Positions 51,753 to 59,157 of a stretch of 64,000 nucleotides of DNA are shown here, piece by piece. The stretch covers positions 113,261 through 177,260 of the forward strand of contig NZ_LOHG01000012.1 in assembly GCF_022790535.1 (NCBI RefSeq), read 5' to 3'. Source of the DNA: Pseudomonas maioricensis (GTDB taxonomy: Bacteria; Pseudomonadota; Gammaproteobacteria; Pseudomonadales; Pseudomonadaceae). Below the pieces are notes generated by a model. That model was given only the letters and a program-made list of their open reading frames with translations, was not told the origin of the DNA and did not search any database. Each line of letters opens with the position of its first letter. Position 1 is the first letter of the stretch. A program made the translations under genes and the position numbers.

Positions 51753-53207
51753 ATGGCGTTGCCGACCCTTCGCATCATCGGTTTCATTATCGGCATATTC
51801 CTGATCACCTTGGCCATCGCCATGATCGTGCCCATGGTGACGCTGGTCATTTACGACCGCTTCGAAGACCTGCGCTCCTTTCTGTGGGCAAGCTTGCTGA
51901 CGTTCATCGCCGGGCTGGCATTGATCATTCCCGGTCGACCTGAACACGTGCATTTGCGTCCGCGAGACATGTATCTGCTGACAGTCTCCAGTTGGATCGT
52001 TGTGTGCGTCTTCGCCGCACTGCCGTTTCTATTGACCCAGCACATCAGCTACACCGACTCCTTCTTCGAAAGCATGTCTGGCATTACCGCGACGGGTTCA
52101 ACAGTGCTCAGCGGCCTGGATACCATGTCGCCAGGTATCCTCATCTGGCGCTCGATGCTCCACTGGCTGGGCGGGATCGGCTTTATCGGTATGGCAGTAG
52201 CCATTCTGCCCCTGCTGCGTATCGGTGGCATGCGTCTGTTCCAGACCGAATCGTCCGACCGCTCCGAAAAAGTCATGCCCCGCTCGCATATGGTGGCCAA
52301 GTTCATCGTGCTGGCGTACGTCAGCATTACGGCGCTGGGCAGTCTGGCTTTCTGGGCGGCCGGCATGAGCCTGTTCGATGCAATTAACCACGCCATGTCC
52401 GCCATCTCGACAGGCGGTTTTTCCACCTCCGATCTGTCTCTGGCCAAGTGGCCGCAACCTGCGGTGCATTGGGTCGCGATTGTGGTGATGATCCTGGGTA
52501 GCCTGCCGTTTACCCTGTATGTCGCAACCTTGCGCGGCAACCGTGGAGCTTTGATCAGGGATGAACAGGTTCGGGGGCTGTTGGGCTTATTGCTGGTTAC
52601 CTGGCTGGTACTCGGCGCATGGTACTGGGCGACCACCGACCTGCCATGGTACGACGCGCTACGTCATGTGGCCCTGAACGTGACCTCTGTGGTGACCACC
52701 ACCGGTTTCGCCCTCGGCGATTACAGCCTGTGGGGCAACTTCGCGCTGATGTTCTTCTTCTATCTTGGCTTTATAGGTGGCTGTTCCGGCTCGACTGCCG
52801 GTGGAGTGAAGATTTTTCGCTTTCAGGTCGCCTACATTCTGCTCAAGGCCAACCTTAATCAGTTGATCCACCCGCGTGCGGTGCTCAAACAGACCTATAA
52901 CGGCCACCGGCTGGACGACGAAATCGTGCGGTCCATCCTGACGTTCTCGTTCTTTTTCACCATCACGATTTGCGGCATCGCCCTGTTGCTGTCGCTACTC
53001 GGACTGGACTGGATGACGGCGCTAACCGGCGCAGCGAGCACGGTGTCCGGCGTAGGCCCAGGGCTGGGCGAAACCATCGGCCCGGCCGGTAACTTCGCCA
53101 CGCTGCCCGACGCCGCCAAATGGATTCTGTCGGGTGGCATGCTGCTGGGGCGTCTTGAGATCATCACGGTGCTGGTGCTGTGCATTCCGGCATTCTGGCG
53201 TCAGTGA
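51753..53207 (+). CDS. trkH: Potassium uptake protein TrkH
   Basis: A 484-aa polytopic subunit of the Trk K+ channel. ATG 51753 gives MALPTLRIIGFIIGIFLI; the open frame upstream overlaps the divergent gene. Filter-type segments are visible in the four membrane-pore-membrane units, such as SGITATGSTVLSGL, AMSAISTGGFSTSD, VTSVVTTTGFALGD and AASTVSGVGPGLG. Works with TrkA, which is not in this window. Confidence 0.95.
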   Translation: MALPTLRIIGFIIGIFLITLAIAMIVPMVTLVIYDRFEDLRSFLWASLLTFIAGLALIIPGRPEHVHLRPRDMYLLTVSSWIVVCVFAALPFLLTQHISYTDSFFESMSGITATGSTVLSGLDTMSPGILIWRSMLHWLGGIGFIGMAVAILPLLRIGGMRLFQTESSDRSEKVMPRSHMVAKFIVLAYVSITALGSLAFWAAGMSLFDAINHAMSAISTGGFSTSDLSLAKWPQPAVHWVAIVVMILGSLPFTLYVATLRGNRGALIRDEQVRGLLGLLLVTWLVLGAWYWATTDLPWYDALRHVALNVTSVVTTTGFALGDYSLWGNFALMFFFYLGFIGGCSGSTAGGVKIFRFQVAYILLKANLNQLIHPRAVLKQTYNGHRLDDEIVRSILTFSFFFTITICGIALLLSLLGLDWMTALTGAASTVSGVGPGLGETIGPAGNFATLPDAAKWILSGGMLLGRLEIITVLVLCIPAFWRQ

Positions 53208-53275
53208 TCGTAATGGCGTTTAATGTCAGTTGACGCAAAAAGCCAGCTGACATTAAACCAACAGCGCCAACGATC
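53206..53275. repeat. Bipartite palindrome after trkH
   Basis: The inner arms GTTTAATGTCAG (53218-53229) and CTGACATTAAAC (53247-53258) are perfect over 12 bp; the outer arms GATCGT (53206-53211) and ACGATC (53270-53275) match as well, with GGC/GCC (53215-53217/53266-53268) between. It begins at the trkH stop codon and ends before the next Shine-Dalgarno. No U-tract follows. Confidence 0.65.
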
Positions 53276-53288
53276 AGGAACTCCAGCC

Positions 53289-53600
53289 ATGGAAACCACC
53301 AAATCGTTTACCCGCTTCGCCGATTTCTATCCTTACTACCTGCAAGAACACCGAAACAGCGCTTGCCGTCGTCTGCACTTCGTCGGCACCAGTCTGGTGA
53401 TCTTTCTGCTGGCCTTTGTGATTGGCAGCGGCAGTTGGAGCCTGATCTGGCTAGTACCAGTGGCAGGATATGGCTTCGCCTGGGTCGGTCATTTTTTCTT
53501 CGAAAAGAATCGCCCTGCTACTTTCCAGCATCCGTTCTATAGCTTGCTGGGCGATTTCGTCATGTACCGCGACATGCTGACTGGCAAGGTTCCGTTTTAG
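53289..53600 (+). CDS. DUF962 / Mpo1-like membrane protein
   Basis: A 103-aa protein of the DUF962 family, to which yeast Mpo1 (2-hydroxy fatty acid dioxygenase, Fe-dependent) belongs. Histidines in HRNSACRRLHFVG and in GHFFFEKNRPATFQHPF match the expected metal-binding positions. Two membrane helices at about 35-75. ATG 53289 with AGGAA 11 bases before. The bacterial role is not established. Confidence 0.85.
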   Translation: METTKSFTRFADFYPYYLQEHRNSACRRLHFVGTSLVIFLLAFVIGSGSWSLIWLVPVAGYGFAWVGHFFFEKNRPATFQHPFYSLLGDFVMYRDMLTGKVPF

Positions 53601-53626
53601 CCGACGGCACATCAACCGCCAGCGTT

Positions 53627-54454
53627 TCAGACTACCGGCTCGCTGGCCTCAAGCTTTTCCTCGGCAAGCAGTTCCTTGTGCTTGAGATGAGCATCCGCGA
53701 GCCGAAACAGCTCAATCGTGCCATCCAGATGCTCAATCAATGCGGTACAGGACTCCACCCAGTCACCGCAGTTGAGGTATTCCACTTCGCCGACCATGCG
53801 CATCTCGGCATGGTGGATATGACCGCACACCACACCATCCAGCCCGCGCTTGACGCACTCATGGGCGATGGCTTCTTCAAAGTCACTGATGAAACTGACC
53901 GCCGTCTTGACCTTGTGCTTGAGATACGCCGATAACGACCAGTAACCGTAGCCGTACCTGGCTCGCCAATGATTCAGCCAACGGTTGAGGGTTAGAGTGA
54001 ATTCGTACGCCGAGTCGCCGAGAAAGGCCAGCCAGCGGTGGTAGCGTGTGATCACGTCGAACTGATCGCCGTGGATGACCAACAGACGGCGTCCGTCTGC
54101 TGTGACGTGCTCGGCTTCATCCACCAACTGGATATTGCCCAGAATCAGTTTCGAATAGCGGCGTAGAAACTCATCGTGATTACCGGTGACGTAGATCACC
54201 TCGGTGCCGCGCTTACTCATCGTCAACAGGCGGCGTATCACGTTGGTATGGGCCTGAGGCCAGTACATACCACTGCGCAGCTTCCAGCCATCAATGATAT
54301 CCCCCACCAGATAGACCTTGTCAGCCTGATAGCCCTTGAGGAAATGTGACAAGTGTTCGGCCTGGCAATCCCGCGTGCCCAGATGCACATCAGAAATCCA
54401 CAAGGTGCGAACGCGTTGCTTACGGCTGGGTCTGGCAAGCTGAGCACTGGTCAT
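53627..54454 (-). CDS. UDP-2,3-diacylglucosamine diphosphatase-like metallophosphoesterase
   Basis: A 275-aa calcineurin-like phosphoesterase. ATG 54454, with AGGAGAT before it, is preferred to the 29 extra codons upstream. All metal motifs are present: SDVHLG (about 21-26), GDIIDGW, GNHDE, HGDQFD and GHIHHAE. The family is close to LpxH but longer, sometimes named LpxH2; a role in lipid A synthesis is possible but not certain, since pseudomonads have a separate LpxH. Confidence 0.82.
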   Translation of the reverse strand: MTSAQLARPSRKQRVRTLWISDVHLGTRDCQAEHLSHFLKGYQADKVYLVGDIIDGWKLRSGMYWPQAHTNVIRRLLTMSKRGTEVIYVTGNHDEFLRRYSKLILGNIQLVDEAEHVTADGRRLLVIHGDQFDVITRYHRWLAFLGDSAYEFTLTLNRWLNHWRARYGYGYWSLSAYLKHKVKTAVSFISDFEEAIAHECVKRGLDGVVCGHIHHAEMRMVGEVEYLNCGDWVESCTALIEHLDGTIELFRLADAHLKHKELLAEEKLEASEPVV

Positions 54455-54645
54455 GAACCATCTCCTGCTGGGTTTGCATGAGAGTGCCCGGTGCCGGTTA
54501 ATCGAATGTGACCGGAGTGTGGCAATGCCGTGACAATGCACAAGAAGAGTTGGACTGAATGCTTCAGGGCGGACGCTGGTAGACTGCCCTCGTGCCCCCT
54601 GACACCACGCTGTCTCGTTGCAAGGATCGACCTGTAGGAGCGCAC

Positions 54646-54701
54646 GAGCACCGCGAGGCCGCGATAGCGTTCTGCCTGATACACCGGGCCTCGCGGTGCT
54701 C
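54646..54701. repeat. REP-type inverted repeat before the EamA gene
   Basis: GAGCACCGCGAGGCC (54646-54660) is matched exactly at 54687-54701. CTGTAGGAGCGCAC just upstream is the common head; the far flank has lost its CTCCTACA partner. The body is nearly the same as at 35114-35181. It ends about 50 bp before the EamA gene start. Confidence 0.8.
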
Positions 54702-54753
54702 GGTGTCAGATAGCCATTTCATGTTTGATAAGAGCTGCCCAGTAAGGAACACC

Positions 54754-55635
54754 ATGACTCCCCGCTCCGCCCTCGGCGCCCTGCATATGGGCGCACTGAT
54801 GTTTGGCCTTACCGGTGTCTTCGGCAAGCTGGCCAGCGCATCGCCCTCAGTCATTGTGTTCGGTCGCGGAATATTCGCCGTTGCAGCGCTGGCCTTCTTC
54901 GCCCGCTTTGCCAGCAATACCCCGTGGAAGACCCTGCGACGAGCCGATTGGGCACGGCTGATACTCGCAGGCATCCTGCTCGCAGCACACTGGGTGAGTT
55001 TTTTCATCGCCGTCAAAGTTGCCGGTGTGGCTGTCGCAACCCTGGGCTTTGCCAGTTTTCCGGCTTTTACCGTGATACTCGAAGGGCTGCTGTTTCGCGA
55101 ACGAATCCGCAGCAATGAAGTGGTTCTAGTGGTACTGGTCAGTATCGGACTGGTGCTGGTGACACCCGAGTTCAATCTGGCCAGCGAGGCCACCAGCGGG
55201 CTGCTGTGGGCGGTATTTTCCGGGCTGACATTTTCGCTGTTATCGCTGGTCAATCGCGTCAGTTCGAAAAACGTTCCTGCAGTGCAAGCTGCGCTGTATC
55301 AAAACCTGATTGTGGGGCTGTGTCTATTGCCGATGGCGGCGCCTGAGTTAAGTACCGTTCCAGCCCTGGACTGGCTGTGGATCGGCTTGCTCGGAGTGTT
55401 CTGCACCGGCCTGGCTCACAGCCTGTTCGTTGCGAGTCTGGCCGTGATAAAAGCCCGGACCGCTGCGGTGGTATTCGCCATGGAACCGGTTTACGGCATC
55501 ACATTCGCCTGGCTACTGTTCGCCGAAATCCCAACCGTGAGCATGTTGCTGGGCGGCGCGCTGATCATCATCGCCATCATCGTTTCAGGCCTGATGAACG
55601 GTAAAAAAGCACCTCAGGCAGCGACGACTCACTGA
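54754..55635 (+). CDS. EamA/DMT family transporter
   Basis: A 293-aa permease of the drug/metabolite transporter superfamily with ten predicted helices in two EamA repeats (about 8-138 and 150-283). AAGGAAC precedes the ATG at 54754; the open frame further upstream crosses a REP repeat and is not coding. The substrate is unknown. Its end overlaps the convergent SelW-like gene by 7 bp. Confidence 0.88.
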   Translation: MTPRSALGALHMGALMFGLTGVFGKLASASPSVIVFGRGIFAVAALAFFARFASNTPWKTLRRADWARLILAGILLAAHWVSFFIAVKVAGVAVATLGFASFPAFTVILEGLLFRERIRSNEVVLVVLVSIGLVLVTPEFNLASEATSGLLWAVFSGLTFSLLSLVNRVSSKNVPAVQAALYQNLIVGLCLLPMAAPELSTVPALDWLWIGLLGVFCTGLAHSLFVASLAVIKARTAAVVFAMEPVYGITFAWLLFAEIPTVSMLLGGALIIIAIIVSGLMNGKKAPQAATTH

Positions 55636-55925
55636 TCAGGCCTGGTCTTGTCGTTGTGCCCCAGATCGCGCTGTGGATCAATCTGGTCGCGGACGCGCTG
55701 CTTGAGCACCTTCGCCTCGGGGAATCCGCCGTCGGCCTTGCGCTCCCAGAGTTGCACGCCATCACACGTGATGACGAATACGCCGCCAGTGCCAGGTTGC
55801 AGAGAGACCTTGCCCAGATCATCGGAAAACGTACTGAGTAACTCCTGAGCCAACCATGCCGCCCGCAACAACCATTGGCATTGCGTGCAGTAGATAATGG
55901 TTATTTCGGGTTTTGCGGCAGACAT
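55629..55925 (-). CDS. SelT/SelW/SelH-type thioredoxin-like protein
   Basis: A 98-aa protein of the SelW-like (Rdx) family. The redox motif CTQC is at about residues 13-16 (IIYCTQCQWLLRAAW), with Cys in place of the selenocysteine of animal SelW. GTGGVFVI and FPEAKVLKQRVRD are also typical. A thiol-redox role is inferred. Confidence 0.88.
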   Translation of the reverse strand: MSAAKPEITIIYCTQCQWLLRAAWLAQELLSTFSDDLGKVSLQPGTGGVFVITCDGVQLWERKADGGFPEAKVLKQRVRDQIDPQRDLGHNDKTRPDQ

Positions 55926-56017
55926 GAAAAGAGTCTCCAGGATAAGAACAGATGATTTCCCGCAGGGCGTCGCTCAATGTCCCTGACATGACGCTGTCTC
56001 GCGACAAACATTGGACC

Positions 56018-56150
56018 TGTAGGAGCTGCCGAAGGCTGCGATGACGGTATATCAGGCAAACCGCAACGGCGCCGTCGTAACCTCCGACAACTCCTACAGT
56101 GCAGGTTCAGAGCAATCTGTAGGAGCCATCGGAGTTTACGACGGTCGCGA
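56018..56150. repeat. Cluster of degenerate REP sequences
   Basis: Three TGTAGGAG/CTCCTACA heads occur at 56018, 56091 and 56118. The second and third are inverted and share a body (GTCGTAACCTCCGACAACTCCTACA against TGTAGGAGCCATCGGAGTTTACGAC, read in part). The first begins like the 43431/50933 type, then diverges. It fills much of the gap between the SelW-like gene and the FimV-like gene. Confidence 0.7.
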
Positions 56151-56168
56151 TGGGGATGTGATGCGGGC

Positions 56169-58322
56169 CTAAAGACCAGCCAACAGGGCACGAGCCGTCT
56201 GTTGATGTTCTTCGTCGGACTCTTCAATCACCTGCAACAACAGCTCACGAGCGCCTTCAATGTCCCCGTCATCGATCAGCACCTGGGCCTGATTGACTTT
56301 ACTTAGCGGGACTTCTTCGAGATCAAGCAAGTCAAACTCACCTGATTCATCCATGAATCCGTCAAGGAACGTGTCGTCCAGAGCGTCGTTGTTAGACTCG
56401 ACAACCCCATCTTCCTCAGGGAAATCGCTAAGAAAACGATCATCCGGAATCTCCTGCACATCAGGCAGCTCAGTGAGGTTTGAAGCGAATCCCGGATCTT
56501 CGACCGGTGTTTGCACCGATGCATCGGCACGTGCGGTGACGGGTTTGTCGAAAGGATCTACCAGGTCCCAGTCGGCATCCATCGACAGATCATCCAGGTT
56601 TAACTGGAAATCGTCGGCGGGCTCCGGATTAAGCGCAGCAGCTGAATTTTCATCGAGCTGTGCGGGTTGCTCTTCAGCCATTGCGGCAGGGATAACTGCG
56701 GCTGCCAGCGGTGCAGCCGCAACGAGGGTAGCGGGCGCAGCACTCAGCGCTTCACTGGCAGGCTTGAGCTGTGGATAACGTGAGCGGATCTGCTCAAGCT
56801 GTTCCGGCTCCACGCCATTTTGTAAAGCGATCCGCTCTTCCTCAGCGAAGCCGGCAGAATCGCCCTGCTCTGCCAGTAACTCGAGAATACGAATACGCAC
56901 GTCGGTACGCTCGGGCTGCTTGGCCAAAGCATAGCGCAGAATTCCCATCGCCTCGGCAAACCGGCCATAAGCGATGTAGATGCTGACGCCGTCCAGTGGA
57001 TCAGTGCTTCCGGCAGCCGCACGTGCAGGGGCCGGACGTGGCGGCGTTGAAGCTGGAGCTGCAACCACGGGAGCCGACACTTTGGGCGTTACGGCTGGCG
57101 TGTCATAAACCGGAACAACCGGCGCACGCGCTGGCCTGGTCAGGGTCGGATCAGCACTGACGGGTTGCCGTATGGGTTGTTTTCGACGATTACGACGCAC
57201 CGACCAGGCCAGCGCAAGCAACAACAGCAGAATCGCCACCGCGCCCAACAGCAACGGCGAAGTCAGCAACGAGGGACTTTGTTGTGGCTCCGCGCTAACG
57301 GAAGGAGCTGCAGCGATCGGCTCAGGCACTGCCGGTGACGATGCCGGTAAAGAGGTGTCTGCGCGACTTTCCGCCAGCTCGGTTTGCAGACCGATAATCT
57401 GTTTGTCCTTGCCGTCAATCGATGCCTGCTGCGCCTGCAACTGAAGGCGCAGGTCTTCCACCGTCTTGGTCAGCAACTGATTTTCAATGGCCGACGCGGC
57501 AAGCTGTTCGGCACCGCGCTGAACTTCTGCGGCTGGCGGCGGGGTTGCTGCGGTGGGCGTGGTAGAAGGATTACCAGAGGGCAGCACAGCAGCGTCCGGT
57601 AGCAACAAGCTCTGCCCGACCTTTAGCGCGGTACTGTCGCCATTAGGAAAGACCTGAGGGTTGAGCGCTTTGATCCCGTCAGCCAGTCGCCCTGCCGATG
57701 CACCGGCACCAGAGCCCTGCATACGTCGGACGATGGAATTAAGGGTATCGCCGCCCACGACCGAGTAGCGTTTACCTTCCAGTGCTGCCGGTGGCGCAAC
57801 CGGCATCCGTGATTGTTCGGAGCCCTGAGTGGCGGCGCCACGGGAGCGACCCGCCACCGCCGCGCGCCCTTGCGCAGACGTCGCCGGGTCCAGCAGCAGC
57901 GTGTATTCATGCAACATGTCGCCGCCCGGCCGCAGTATCTGCACGAGAAACTGCAGATAGGGTTCAGTGACCGGCTTGCTCGACACCACACGAATCACAC
58001 CGCGATTGCCACGAATCACGGGAGTGAAGCGCAAATCATTGAAAAAGAAGACCCGGTCGACACCCGCGCGGGCGAACTCTTCCGGCGAGGCCAGTCGCGC
58101 GACGATATCTTCAGCGCTCAGTCCGGCGGTTTCCACCAACTCGATTTCGGCATCAAGGGGCTGATTAAGAGCGGAGTGCAGCGTGATATCGCCCATGCCC
58201 AATGCAGATGCAAACGTCGAATAGAACAGAGATGCCGAGGATAAAGCGGCGACCATCAGGCCGCGACGAAAAGCGGTTTTGGCAAAACCTGATCGAGTAG
58301 CCGCCTGAGAGCTATTGCGCAT
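56169..58322 (-). CDS. Second FimV/HubP-family protein
   Basis: A 717-aa FimV-like protein. ATG 58322 with AAGGG before it; the open frame runs 70 codons further but these are not conserved. Signal/anchor region (about 20-42), FimV N-terminal domain (LGMGDITLHSALNQPLDAEI), LysM (VVGGDTLNSIVRRMQ), a coiled coil (about 270-320), one membrane helix (LLLGAVAILLLLLALAW), a basic patch, a TPR-like segment (SIYIAYGRFAEAMGILRYA), acidic region, and the C-terminal FimV repeat (VNQAQVLIDDGDIEGARELL). It has the same domain order as FimV at 9795-12611 but is shorter and clearly divergent. It probably organises another set of polar proteins. MarR gene 103 bp upstream. Confidence 0.88.
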   Translation of the reverse strand: MRNSSQAATRSGFAKTAFRRGLMVAALSSASLFYSTFASALGMGDITLHSALNQPLDAEIELVETAGLSAEDIVARLASPEEFARAGVDRVFFFNDLRFTPVIRGNRGVIRVVSSKPVTEPYLQFLVQILRPGGDMLHEYTLLLDPATSAQGRAAVAGRSRGAATQGSEQSRMPVAPPAALEGKRYSVVGGDTLNSIVRRMQGSGAGASAGRLADGIKALNPQVFPNGDSTALKVGQSLLLPDAAVLPSGNPSTTPTAATPPPAAEVQRGAEQLAASAIENQLLTKTVEDLRLQLQAQQASIDGKDKQIIGLQTELAESRADTSLPASSPAVPEPIAAAPSVSAEPQQSPSLLTSPLLLGAVAILLLLLALAWSVRRNRRKQPIRQPVSADPTLTRPARAPVVPVYDTPAVTPKVSAPVVAAPASTPPRPAPARAAAGSTDPLDGVSIYIAYGRFAEAMGILRYALAKQPERTDVRIRILELLAEQGDSAGFAEEERIALQNGVEPEQLEQIRSRYPQLKPASEALSAAPATLVAAAPLAAAVIPAAMAEEQPAQLDENSAAALNPEPADDFQLNLDDLSMDADWDLVDPFDKPVTARADASVQTPVEDPGFASNLTELPDVQEIPDDRFLSDFPEEDGVVESNNDALDDTFLDGFMDESGEFDLLDLEEVPLSKVNQAQVLIDDGDIEGARELLLQVIEESDEEHQQTARALLAGL

Positions 58323-58425
58323 ACGAACCCTTATAGAAACCGAAACAGGCTTCTTTGCATATTCAATACATGGCGTGGACTTCAATGTCTGGCTGCAAGT
58401 ATGAGCGAGAAGGAGCGTGTCTGCC

Positions 58426-58860
58426 TCAGGATCTTTCGAGGTTGGCCAGAATCCGCGTGTGGACGCGCATACAAACCCGAAGTTCTTCCTCATCGATACC
58501 CGCGAACAGCTCAACCCGCAGCGCAGTGGCAATGGCTTCGATCTTCTGGATCAAGGGACGGGCAGTGTCACACAGGACGATTTTCTTGGCGCGACGGTCT
58601 TCGGCTACTGCATGGCGCTGCACCAGCCCCTGCGCCTCAAGGCTATCAAGCAAACGCGCGAGGGTCGGGCCTTCAACGCCCACGCTCTGCGCCAGTTCGC
58701 GTTGAGTAGGCGGTTCCTGAAAACGGGCAAGGTGTAACAACACCAGCCATCGAGCCTGAGATAGCCCGAGATCGGCCAGGCGTCGATCCAGTTCTGCCCG
58801 CCAGCCACGGGACATATGTGCCAGTTGCATGCCGAAGCGGTGTTCATCTGTCATTGGCAT
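58426..58860 (-). CDS. MarR family transcriptional regulator
   Basis: A 144-aa winged-helix regulator. LGLSQARWLVLLHLARF, the recognition region TQRELAQSVGVEGPTLARLL and the wing VAEDRRAKKIVLCD fit the SlyA-like MarR group. ATG 58860 or the second ATG two codons later may be used. Target genes unknown; the FimV-like gene follows on the same strand. Confidence 0.87.
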   Translation of the reverse strand: MPMTDEHRFGMQLAHMSRGWRAELDRRLADLGLSQARWLVLLHLARFQEPPTQRELAQSVGVEGPTLARLLDSLEAQGLVQRHAVAEDRRAKKIVLCDTARPLIQKIEAIATALRVELFAGIDEEELRVCMRVHTRILANLERS

Positions 58861-59027
58861 AGAGAAACTCTGGGTCGATACTAATAATTAGTCAGCTAAG
58901 CATGGCGTCAGGATTGAGGCAAGTGAGGGGTTGTAAGTATATGAGTTGGATATCTGCTGCCTGCGGGGGTAGTGCTCTGCAGGGGATACTCCGTCCGCCT
59001 ATAAACCTGATACGCGATGCAAAACCT

Positions 59028-59117
59028 GTGGGACCGAATTTATTCGGGAAGTCGGTATTTCAGGCGATACACAGGCTGAGAATGTACCAGCCCCTTCGCG
59101 AATGAATTCGCTCCCAC
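59028..59117. repeat. REP pair in inverted orientation
   Basis: GTGGGACCGAATTTATTCGGG at the left and CTTCGCGAATGAATTCGCTCCCAC at the right (read in part) form the two inverted heads, each itself palindromic (CGAATNNATTCG). It fills the centre of the 297-bp gap between the MarR gene and recQ, which holds no gene. Confidence 0.75.
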
Positions 59118-59157
59118 GGGAATAGCATTCCAGTTCAAGCGATAAGGCCAGCCTGTA

